Shown here: positions 27,882 to 34,527 of the stretch, one piece after another | Layout of the letters: each line of letters begins with the position of its first letter | Position numbering within the stretch: the stretch's first letter is position 1 | From: an uncultured Bacteroidales bacterium | GTDB lineage: Bacteria > Bacteroidota > Bacteroidia > Bacteroidales > Muribaculaceae | Direction of reading: 5' to 3' | NCBI GenBank assembly: GCA_947175245.1 | Contig: CAMWLW010000003.1 | Coordinates: forward strand, 1 to 64,000 | Length of the DNA stretch: 64,000 nt | Program-made: the position numbers and the translations under genes | The notes under the pieces: generated by a model | Databases searched by the model: none | Told to the model about the DNA's origin: nothing | The model's input: the letters and a program-made list of their open reading frames with translations, nothing else

Positions 27882-27994
27882 CCGAGGTGTTAAATATTAT
27901 TAAACGCGACTGCCGACTCATTCTAAACGACTACATTTACTGCAGAAAGTGCCGAATCGCTTGAAAGGACGTAGGCAGGAATTTTGACAAAAAG

Positions 27995-29185
27995 ATGGAA
28001 ACGACTAATATTTCGGATGTTTTTGAAGCAATAAGCAACTTTTATAGTTCGCCCACCTATGCTTTACTGAAACGACGCCTGCTCACGGTTCCGTTTATGG
28101 AAACTATAGGTAAGAGTCGTAGTGAAACGTGTCACAGCGCTTTCCTTCACTGGTTTTTCCATGCACCTGATTTAATGCAGATAGTTGCATCCCCTGTAGC
28201 CTCGTTATTGAAATTATTGGCTATGAGGAGTAAGTATGATGCGGCCCTGATGGATCGGGAATTGTGTCGGGATATTTTAACCGATAACCTGATTGTTGAT
28301 AATGTGTGTGCCGAGGTGGAACAGTCCACTAAATCAGATGAAGGGAATGGTCGTGCAGACATAGTGCTGGATGTTTATTATAGGTTAAAAAACCACTGTA
28401 GCCAATGTCAGCAGCGATTGAGAATAGTGATAGAGAATAAGATAGATTCAAAGGAGGGTGAGAAACAATGTATGAAGTATCACGCTCACTACAGCCAAAA
28501 GAATGATGTGGCACACACATTATATGTTTTTCTTGCACCCTCGGTTGTAGATCAACTGTCATCGCCCCATTTTATTCAGATTACATATAACGACCTTGTC
28601 ACCAAGGTGATTGAACCTCTTATGTATGACCGGGTGGCCATATCTCCGAGAGCACATGGATATATCACCAATTTTTTAGAGAATATAACATCGCTTAGAA
28701 ACACTAATATCCATCCCCAAATAGCTATGGACTCAGAATTAAAGAAACTGCTCACCGACTTCTATAATAACAATCAGGAACTGATACTTGCTTCAATAGA
28801 AGCGGCTGCTGATGAAGAAACGCGTGAAGTAGCCAGGAAAATACGCGACCATAACGCTAAAGATTATACTTCATATACATTGACCTACAATGGAGCCGGG
28901 AAAAATGTAGTCATTGAGGTAAAGGCAAAGAGTAAACTTGCAAAATCTTTTGTAGAGGCTTACTGTAATGTGCATCCCGAGGCATCGCTATCAGATATGC
29001 AGCGCATCCTCAGTGAAGTCAAGAATGGAGTGATAACTGACGAAGAACGCGACCGCACCTACCAAATTGATGGCAAGGACTGGTATATCGACGCCGGTAT
29101 CTGGGGCAAAGGACACAAATATCTCGATACCCTTCTCAAAGTAATCCGTAAAAACGGATTTGAAATTACTGAAATCGAACAATAA
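27995..29185 (+). CDS. PD-(D/E)XK nuclease superfamily protein
   Basis: A 396-residue protein of the PD-(D/E)XK superfamily (PDDEXK_4-like). N-terminal family motif SRSETCHSAFLHWFFHAPD (compare E-x2-HS-x-FLAWLL), then the catalytic core GRADIVLDVYYRLKNH (Asp), followed by LRIVIENKIDSKEGEKQCMKYH (E-N-K with the following Q-x3-Y). The C-terminal part is helical and ends with a lysine-rich segment. Members are usually found in defence and mobile contexts and are predicted DNases. The gene is AT-rich relative to the core genes. It is preceded by the unknown 26778 gene and followed 26 bases later by another unknown gene, so the three may form an operon. Substrate unknown. Confidence 0.8.
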   Translation: METTNISDVFEAISNFYSSPTYALLKRRLLTVPFMETIGKSRSETCHSAFLHWFFHAPDLMQIVASPVASLLKLLAMRSKYDAALMDRELCRDILTDNLIVDNVCAEVEQSTKSDEGNGRADIVLDVYYRLKNHCSQCQQRLRIVIENKIDSKEGEKQCMKYHAHYSQKNDVAHTLYVFLAPSVVDQLSSPHFIQITYNDLVTKVIEPLMYDRVAISPRAHGYITNFLENITSLRNTNIHPQIAMDSELKKLLTDFYNNNQELILASIEAAADEETREVARKIRDHNAKDYTSYTLTYNGAGKNVVIEVKAKSKLAKSFVEAYCNVHPEASLSDMQRILSEVKNGVITDEERDRTYQIDGKDWYIDAGIWGKGHKYLDTLLKVIRKNGFEITEIEQ

Positions 29186-29211
29186 ATAATCTTATAAAGA
29201 CGATAAAAATC

Positions 29212-29787
29212 ATGAAACTGACAAAAGAACAGCAAATCGAGAAGTGGCTGGAGGCCAACCCCGGTAAAACAACTAAGGATTTTCTGCTTGAAGTCCGCTG
29301 TCCTGACGAAGCAAGCCGTAAGGCAATGGAAAATCTCCTCGATGCGCTTGATGTCAACGGTATCAACTACGGCATCTTTACTGAACTCAAAAACTATAAG
29401 AGTAATCAGATGCAGCAGAATGTGCCGCTCAACGGTATTGACTCAGTGGTATTCGACCTGATGATTGCCCCAGGTATTGGTCACAATAGTTGGTTGATTG
29501 AGGCTGATATGCCCGATGAAGTTCTTGGTAAGCAGATTGAGAAAACCAGGGGCACCTACGAAGCAATACCTGCAGAAGCGTTCGCGTGGCTGTTAAGTCA
29601 GTGGTGTCCCGATTTTGAGATCAACTCCATTGATGAGAAGCAGTATAGGAAGCTAATGTGGGAAGATATGGGTGGCTTCCTTGGTAAAGTCATCGGTAAC
29701 CGAGGATTCGCACAATGGAAAGACCCAAAATTTGCTCAAAAAGTGGTCGAAACATATTTGCGAGACAAGAGTGCAGCAGGCTGTTAA
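29212..29787 (+). CDS. Uncharacterised 191-residue protein
   Basis: Not recognised. The protein starts MKLTKEQQIEKWLEANPGKT with a helical N-terminus, followed by an alpha/beta segment (FLLEVRCPDEASRKAMENLL) and VNGINYGIFTELKNYKSNQM. A second half contains IDSVVFDLMIAPGIGHNSW and many aromatic residues (WLLSQWCPDFEI, FAQWKDPKFAQKVVETYL). No signal peptide or membrane helix. The phrase FDLMIAP resembles FELIIAP in the FtsZ C-terminal-like protein at 31126-31479, the only internal hint of relatedness. It lies 26 bases after the nuclease gene and probably shares its message. Confidence 0.65.
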   Translation: MKLTKEQQIEKWLEANPGKTTKDFLLEVRCPDEASRKAMENLLDALDVNGINYGIFTELKNYKSNQMQQNVPLNGIDSVVFDLMIAPGIGHNSWLIEADMPDEVLGKQIEKTRGTYEAIPAEAFAWLLSQWCPDFEINSIDEKQYRKLMWEDMGGFLGKVIGNRGFAQWKDPKFAQKVVETYLRDKSAAGC

Positions 29788-29835
29788 GAAATTAAGTTAA
29801 AATCGCTGAAGCAAGGTGTTAAGAGGATGTTTAAC

Positions 29836-29866
29836 TTTCTATAATGCAAATGTTTGGCTATCTTTG
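29836..29866 (+). promoter_or_regulatory. Promoter of the mini-DnaB gene
   Basis: TATCTTTG at 29859-29866, with a near-consensus TTTC at 29836-29839. It lies downstream of an alternative in-frame start (29844), which rules that start out and supports ATG 29889. Confidence 0.6.
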
Positions 29867-29888
29867 TGATAGAAAAATATTTATAGAT

Positions 29889-30398
29889 ATGTTCCCACCG
29901 ATTCCATCATTCCAGACCTCACGACTTATAGCCGTCGCTGCACGTCCGGCTATGGGCAAGACTCCCTTTCTTTGTGCTCTTGCCCAAGAAAGATCAAATC
30001 AGTACCCTGTACTGATTAAATCGTTAGAATATTCAGAAAAGCAGATACTCAATAAGTTGAGCTATCCTGTAGAATCAATACTAATTGATGATGCACCGCA
30101 TCTATCTTTTCAGGAGTTAGAGAGCTGTGTCAGGGATATGGTTGTAACGCATAGAATTAAAACTGTGATTATCGACTATGTTAACCTTATCCGTGATATT
30201 GAGGCTGATGCCATATTCTCCGCACTCAAATCCTTAGCTCAGGAGTTGGATATCGAGATTATAGCAGGAGTGTTGGTGCCGAGACGACAAGATGGCGTTA
30301 AAGACCCGACTGTTACCCTCGCAGACCTTCCGATGAAAGGAACTGAGCCGATCGATGAGTTCATTCCATTGGAAAGCCAAATGCAGTATTGTGTCTAA
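29889..30398 (+). CDS. Miniature DnaB-like RecA-fold ATPase
   Basis: A 169-residue protein corresponding to part of the DnaB helicase C-terminal RecA domain. Walker A is ARPAMGKTPFLCALA (DnaB: ARPGMGKT). Walker B plus its following segment is IKTVIIDYVNLI (DnaB: IDYLQLI). The SLAQELDIEIIAGVLVPRR stretch parallels the DnaB LAKEL...VIALSQLNR strand. The N-terminal DnaG-binding domain is absent, and so is the space for linker and hexamer contacts. The start at 29889 follows from the promoter at 29836-29866. Stand-alone fragments like this could not be replicative helicases; a regulatory, decoy or defence role is possible. Followed 14 bases later by a small membrane protein. Confidence 0.72.
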   Translation: MFPPIPSFQTSRLIAVAARPAMGKTPFLCALAQERSNQYPVLIKSLEYSEKQILNKLSYPVESILIDDAPHLSFQELESCVRDMVVTHRIKTVIIDYVNLIRDIEADAIFSALKSLAQELDIEIIAGVLVPRRQDGVKDPTVTLADLPMKGTEPIDEFIPLESQMQYCV

Positions 30399-30412
30399 TT
30401 CCGTAACTAACT

Positions 30413-30661
30413 ATGTCGAGACTGAGACTGCTTGCAATCGTGGTGCTGACGGTGGCGTTCCTGCTGTCGCTGTGGGCTGTACCCGCTGCAATGATTACGG
30501 TAGCGCTGACCTTGGTTCAAACACTATGGATCAAGGTCGCGCTATGTGTGGTTGCCGTCCTTTGGCTCCTGCTGTTGCGCCCGTGGGCTATGTTCCGCGA
30601 CCCTCGCTTCGGGCGGTTTGTCAGCGATATGCGTCGCGCTTTAATCGCATTAATATCATAA
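30413..30661 (+). CDS. Small membrane protein with two helices
   Basis: An 82-residue protein with two hydrophobic helices (about residues 5-28 and 35-57) and a positively charged tail (RPWAMFRDPRFGRFVSDMRRAL), so the C-terminus is expected in the cytoplasm. Not assigned to a family. It sits 14 bases after the mini-DnaB gene and 7 bases before the next gene, which supports it as a real member of the operon. Small two-helix proteins in accessory clusters can be membrane-acting effectors, but nothing here proves that. Confidence 0.62.
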   Translation: MSRLRLLAIVVLTVAFLLSLWAVPAAMITVALTLVQTLWIKVALCVVAVLWLLLLRPWAMFRDPRFGRFVSDMRRALIALIS

Positions 30662-30668
30662 AAATACA

Positions 30669-31139
30669 ATGAACAACCAATATTCAGATTTTTACCATCA
30701 CGACTACGATGGCGACGGTATGCCATTCAGCACACCTGTAAACCCCACAACCACCATCTTTCAGCTTAAATGTAGCAAAGAGGCTGCCGCAGCGGCAATC
30801 GCATTAGCTAACGATGCTATGCTCAACAATTCTACTGCTGAAAAGGAGTATGTAAGTGTCAAAGACTATACCATCGGCGAACATTTCTGCATAGAAATAC
30901 GCACCAACAATTTCATTCCTCAGTTGTATGATGCAATCAAGGCCGTCAAGGGGGTTGAGACGCTCAATTATGCCGTCTACGATGCCGCCCACGGCCGTAT
31001 GATTACCGACCACAAGAGCATGGGCAATGCCATCAAGCGCGCCTATAAACTCGACGTAGACATTGAGGTTGATGACCAACCTGATATGTTCCCCGAAGAA
31101 ACCGAACTCTCGCTCCCCGACCTCAATGACGCTGACTGA
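30669..31139 (+). CDS. Uncharacterised acidic protein
   Basis: A 156-residue acidic soluble protein of unknown function. After a short disordered N-terminus (MNNQYSDFYHHDYDGDGMPF) comes an alpha/beta domain with TTTIFQLKCSKEAAAAAIAL, EKEYVSVKDYTIGEHFCIEI and LYDAIKAVKGVETLNYAVYD, ending in an acidic tail (DDQPDMFPEETELSLPDLND). No membrane segment. It overlaps the start of the following FtsZ C-terminal-like gene by 14 bases, so the two are translationally linked. Partnership with that protein is likely but the role is not visible. Confidence 0.65.
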   Translation: MNNQYSDFYHHDYDGDGMPFSTPVNPTTTIFQLKCSKEAAAAAIALANDAMLNNSTAEKEYVSVKDYTIGEHFCIEIRTNNFIPQLYDAIKAVKGVETLNYAVYDAAHGRMITDHKSMGNAIKRAYKLDVDIEVDDQPDMFPEETELSLPDLNDAD

Positions 31140-31479
31140 GAAAATGTGCAAAGCCTTGCATCAACCGATGATTGCCGTAGATGCGGAAAAAATTGATGCG
31201 CTGATAGGCGACGGAAAGGATGTTCAGACAATCACTATTGAGGGCGACTCGGTGGCAGCACTTGTCAATCAATTGAAAGACGATTCGCATCTCCACTCGG
31301 CCGGCAAAGTCCTGTTCGAACTCATAATAGCCCCGGACTATGAATTCCCTTTCACTGAACTCGCACTCCTCTCGGATTATCTTGTTACGCTCCCTTCGGA
31401 CCCCGAAATCATCTGGGGATGCCACCGAGCCACCAAACAATCCCAAAACCTTGAACTAAATATATTGATTAGGTCGTAA
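31126..31479 (+). CDS. Stand-alone FtsZ C-terminal-domain-like protein
   Basis: A 117-residue protein that reads like the C-terminal (tubulin-2-layer) domain of FtsZ without the GTPase domain. SAGKVLFELIIAPDYEFPFTEL corresponds to GAKNILLNISSG...EI in Bacteroidetes FtsZ. DPEIIWGCHR followed by LELNILIRS corresponds to DADLIWGNGRDE...ISVTIIATGF. I take ATG 31126, overlapping the previous gene by 14 bases; an upstream in-frame start (31063) would overlap far more. The match is by eye and covers only about 70 residues, so it is an inference. If right, the protein could interfere with division or act as a decoy. It is followed at once by the first structured repeat element. Confidence 0.5.
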   Translation: MTLTEKMCKALHQPMIAVDAEKIDALIGDGKDVQTITIEGDSVAALVNQLKDDSHLHSAGKVLFELIIAPDYEFPFTELALLSDYLVTLPSDPEIIWGCHRATKQSQNLELNILIRS

Positions 31480-31483
31480 AATT

Positions 31484-31582
31484 AAGAAGCAGTCCCGTTG
31501 CTGCGAGTTGGCTACTGTGGGCCGTTCAAATACCGGAATAACCAAGCTCCGAGGGTGGTACAGAACGGGACTGCTCCTTTTT
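31484..31582 (+). repeat. Structured element, copy 1 of 3
   Basis: Closed by AGCAGTCCCGTT (31488-31499) pairing with AACGGGACTGCT (31564-31575) and followed by CC and five T. The interior is almost identical to copies 2 and 3 (four differences from copy 3 over about 80 bases). A full promoter for the next gene lies downstream of it (31626-31657), so this copy most likely ends the transcript of the preceding genes. Confidence 0.85.
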
Positions 31583-31625
31583 ATTAAATGTCAGAATGTT
31601 TTATGGTTGAATTATCGGCTTGAAT

Positions 31626-31657
31626 TTTGTGGTTTAAGCTTGTTTTATGTAAATTTG
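31626..31657 (+). promoter_or_regulatory. Promoter of the AAA/DUF4143 gene
   Basis: TTTG 31626-31629, 20 bases, TAAATTTG 31650-31657. Consensus match, 39 bases before ATG 31697. Confidence 0.75.
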
Positions 31658-31696
31658 CAGTGCTACTGAAAAATTACATAAATCGAACATCCAATT

Positions 31697-32848
31697 ATGG
31701 AACGATACATACATAGAGCTATGACTGAGGCTATTGGTGAGGCCTCAAATTATTTCTCGGTTATTACTCTCACGGGGCCACGACAGTCGGGTAAATCGAC
31801 ATTGCTTCGTCATATATTCCCGACATTACCCTATGTGTCAATGGAAAATCCTGATACGCGTACCCGTGTAAAATTTGATCCGCGAGGCTTCCTTGATTCT
31901 TTTCATGATGGCGTAATAATTGATGAGATTCAACATACCCCCGAACTGCTATCTTATATTCAGGGAATTGTTGACGAGAACCCTCGGCGTAAGTTCTATC
32001 TGACAGGCAGCTCGCAGTTTTCGCTTTTGAAAAATGTAACACAAAGTCTTGCCGGCCGAACGGCCGTATTTGAGCTAATGCCGCTAAGTATCTCTGAGAT
32101 CGGCACATTTATGGATAAAAACAGCGTGAATGATATTCTATACAAAGGTTTCTATCCCGCGATATGGAGTGATAAGAATTTGCCGCGATTGCTCTACCCT
32201 AATTACATAAAGACTTACATTGAGAGAGACGTGCGCGATATTCTCGCGATAAAAGATCTGGATTTATTTCAGAGGTTTATTCGCTTGTGTGCCGCCCGTA
32301 TTGGGTCTATATTCAATGCGTCCGAGCTCTCAAATGAGTTGGGAGTGGCCGTAAACACGATCAATTCATGGCTTTCGGTACTGCAGGCTTCTTATATAAT
32401 TTATCTGCTTCCGCCGTTCTTTACCAATACACGAAAACGTTTGACCAAGAGTCCTAAAATTTATTTCACTGATTGTGGCTTAGCGTCATATCTGCTTGAT
32501 ATAGATTCGCCTCAGACTATGGCCCGGGATAAGATGCGCGGGCATCTGCTTGAGAATGTGGTGGTTATGAATTTTCTTAAGAACCGATATAATCAAGGGG
32601 TGAACGGCGGTTTGTATTTCTATAGAGACTCAAACGGCAACGAGGTTGACCTGCTTGTTAAAACCGGCTCGCGGTATTCTTGCTATGAAATCAAATCATC
32701 GTCCACATTCCATCCTGATTTTACCAAAGGACTCAGGAATTTCGAGAAAAACTATCCCGACATAGTCAATGAAAAATCAATTATTTACACGGGTGAAAAT
32801 ATTCCGGGTTTTGAGGGAATCTCGGTTGTGAATTTCGCCGGTATCTGA
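31697..32848 (+). CDS. AAA ATPase with DUF4143 / nuclease-like C-terminus
   Basis: A 383-residue ATPase of the AAA_14-DUF4143 family. Walker A GPRQSGKST (Lys33), Walker B GVIIDEIQ (Asp76, Glu77), sensor-like FYLTGSSQFSLL. A winged-helix portion follows (FNASELSNELGVAVNTINSWLSVLQA). The DUF4143 C-terminus has YRDSNGNEVDLLV then SCYEIKSSSTFHPDF, an E-x-D...E-x-K pattern typical of a PD-(D/E)XK-fold domain. Such proteins are common and variable in Bacteroidales genomes, with unclear function, and often lie in mobile or defence regions. It has its own promoter and is flanked on each side by a copy of the ~97-nt structured element. Confidence 0.88.
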   Translation: MERYIHRAMTEAIGEASNYFSVITLTGPRQSGKSTLLRHIFPTLPYVSMENPDTRTRVKFDPRGFLDSFHDGVIIDEIQHTPELLSYIQGIVDENPRRKFYLTGSSQFSLLKNVTQSLAGRTAVFELMPLSISEIGTFMDKNSVNDILYKGFYPAIWSDKNLPRLLYPNYIKTYIERDVRDILAIKDLDLFQRFIRLCAARIGSIFNASELSNELGVAVNTINSWLSVLQASYIIYLLPPFFTNTRKRLTKSPKIYFTDCGLASYLLDIDSPQTMARDKMRGHLLENVVVMNFLKNRYNQGVNGGLYFYRDSNGNEVDLLVKTGSRYSCYEIKSSSTFHPDFTKGLRNFEKNYPDIVNEKSIIYTGENIPGFEGISVVNFAGI

Positions 32849-32930
32849 TGCGCGTTACGAATGACTGTTAAAACGCCGTGCTCGCAATTGTTAAGAATAG
32901 AATTAACACCCAAAATATATGTAGTATTGT

Positions 32931-32938
32931 TATCTTTG
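32931..32938 (+). promoter_or_regulatory. Promoter -7 element just before structured element copy 2
   Basis: TATCTTTG, giving a start near 32942, only a few bases before the element (32949). This copy would therefore be the 5' end of its transcript. No clear -33 TTTG. Confidence 0.5.
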
Positions 32939-32948
32939 TAAAAAATTA

Positions 32949-33046
32949 ATGAGCAGTCCCGTTGCTGCAAGTAGGCTACTGTGGGTCGTTTAAATATCGG
33001 AATAACCAAGCTCCGCGGGTGGTACAGAACGGGACTGCTCCTTTTT
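32949..33046 (+). repeat. Structured element, copy 2 of 3
   Basis: GAGCAGTCCCGTT (32951-32963) pairs with AACGGGACTGCTC (33028-33040), followed by C and five T. The internal hairpin CGGA...TCCG is shared by all copies. It is placed right at a predicted transcript start and 63 bases before the LRR gene, so here it could be a small RNA or an attenuating leader. Confidence 0.85.
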
Positions 33047-33108
33047 CTCCTCTAAATAAAGCAATGCGCCAATCGCCCAATCCCCAACCCTCAAACTAAA
33101 TATAATAT

Positions 33109-33903
33109 ATGTCTAAAACTTATAGTAAATCCGATTACGAGAATGCTGGCTCTCCCGCTAATCTAATTATACCTGAAGGGGTGACGGAGATAGATGAGTA
33201 TGCATTAATGAATTGTATTTTGCTGCGGAGCGTAATAATTCCAGCCAGCGTTAGAAAGATAGGTTACTCAGCATTTTGGGGTTGCACTTCTCTACAAAGC
33301 GTTAATATCTCAATGGGATTATCAGAGATAGATGATTGCGCATTTTGGGGATGCATCTCACTACAGGGCATCAGCATACCTGAAAGCGTGATTGTGATTG
33401 GCGCTTGCGCATTCAGTGACTGCTCCTCTCTGCGTAGCGTCCACCTCCCTGAGAGTGTGACGGAAATATATGATGCTGTATTTAATGGGTGTAGTCTTGA
33501 TACCTACAAAATAGAGACATCTAATTTTTTACTTAAGAATGGGCTTCTCATTGATAAACGCGATAATAAGCTTGTTTCATCAGCTTTTACTGAAAAAACA
33601 AGAGTTTTCATCCCTGAGAGTGTGACGGAGATTGGCGTCAGTGCATTCAGTGAATGTACCTCACTACAAAGTGTCATTATTCCCAAGGGTGTAACGAAAA
33701 TTGACGAATACGCCTTCTACGGCTGCATATCTCTGGAAAGTGTCAAAATTTCAGAATGCGTAACAACGATAGACGACAACGTATTTGAACGCTGCACTTC
33801 TCTATCTACGGTTAATCTTCCCAAAGGCATAACATGGCATAATGTCAAAAACAAATTTAAAGATTCTCCGTGGGGTCAGAACAAACCCAAGGAAAGCAAA
33901 TAA
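33109..33903 (+). CDS. BspA-like leucine-rich repeat protein (LRR_5), no signal peptide
   Basis: A 264-residue protein made of about nine BspA/LRR_5 repeats with the pattern GVTEIDEYALMNCILLRSV-IIPASV (for example residues 21-45 and again SVTEIGVSAFSECTSLQSV). A non-repeat insertion at about 125-165 contains LLIDKRDNKLVSSAF. Unlike the LRR proteins at 45.7-48.1 kb it has no signal peptide and should stay in the cytoplasm. Such repeats bind proteins; no partner can be named. The gene is bracketed by structured elements 2 and 3 and is AT-rich. The sequence around its ATG recurs in shortened form at 33909-33939 just before element 3. Confidence 0.82.
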   Translation: MSKTYSKSDYENAGSPANLIIPEGVTEIDEYALMNCILLRSVIIPASVRKIGYSAFWGCTSLQSVNISMGLSEIDDCAFWGCISLQGISIPESVIVIGACAFSDCSSLRSVHLPESVTEIYDAVFNGCSLDTYKIETSNFLLKNGLLIDKRDNKLVSSAFTEKTRVFIPESVTEIGVSAFSECTSLQSVIIPKGVTKIDEYAFYGCISLESVKISECVTTIDDNVFERCTSLSTVNLPKGITWHNVKNKFKDSPWGQNKPKESK

Positions 33904-33929
33904 TCACTAAACTAATATATGTCAAAACT

Positions 33930-34028
33930 AAAGGAGTAGTCCCGTTGCTGCAAGTAGGCTACTGTGGGTCGTTCAAATACCGGAATAACCAAGCTCCGAG
34001 GGTGGTACAGGACGGGACTGCTCCTTTT
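33930..34028 (+). repeat. Structured element, copy 3 of 3
   Basis: AAGGAGTAGTCCCGT (33931-33945) pairs over 15 bp with ACGGGACTGCTCCTT (34012-34026) and ends in four T. It stands 17 bases before the next ATG (34045). Confidence 0.85.
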
Positions 34029-34044
34029 CATTGCTGAATAGATT

Positions 34045-34527
34045 ATGACAGGAATAGATGAATTATTAACACTGTGCCGGCAGTGGGCCGAGCGGGAAGA
34101 CGAAGTGACAGTTGTCGAGGCTCTTACTCTGCTGACAGAGTTCTATATGGAGCAGTGCGGAGTAAGCCTTACGCAGCGCACTCTGGTAAACGAGTGTGGC
34201 GAATATTGGTTGTACAAACTCAGCCTGACTGACCATCCGTTGGCTGAACGGGTTGGCAAGGATTCATTCACGCAACTGATGCCCCATTTCTCGGAGGAGT
34301 TTGCCCGGAATAAGCAGCACTACGGGGACTATGATATATCCAATCTGTATGAGGATTCAATGGTCAGTGGCATGACGGAAATTATGACCGACGAATGTTT
34401 GGATGACAAACTTCGCATAGCCTTCGCCTGCGGTTTTATTGAGTACTATAAAGAATACAAGGAGTTTGAGCGTACTTATAATAGGTGGATACAAACTCAA
34501 AACAAAGAGGATGGCAATGAAAACTGA
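34045..34527 (+). CDS. Uncharacterised helical protein
   Basis: A 160-residue, mostly helical, acidic soluble protein without a recognised family. It opens MTGIDELLTLCRQWAEREDE, contains YWLYKLSLTDHPLAERVGKD and MVSGMTEIMTDECLDDKLRI, and ends in an Asn/Asp-rich tail. Its ATG lies 17 bases after structured element 3, so that element may control it. The next gene starts inside its 3' end (34511), giving a 17-base overlap and probable translational coupling with the esterase fusion. No motif points to a function. Confidence 0.65.
   Translation: MTGIDELLTLCRQWAEREDEVTVVEALTLLTEFYMEQCGVSLTQRTLVNECGEYWLYKLSLTDHPLAERVGKDSFTQLMPHFSEEFARNKQHYGDYDISNLYEDSMVSGMTEIMTDECLDDKLRIAFACGFIEYYKEYKEFERTYNRWIQTQNKEDGNEN

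Noticed and set aside
31484-34028. The three repeats as T-box riboswitches, because of the AGGGTGGTAC string
   Set aside because: No specifier loop or T-box antiterminator layout, genes downstream are not amino-acid related, and T-boxes are not typical of Bacteroidetes.
31484-34028. The three repeats as integron attC sites
   Set aside because: The elements have the right size and sit between unrelated genes, but the GTTRRRY/RYYYAAC core sites are not present at the ends and no integron integrase is in the window.
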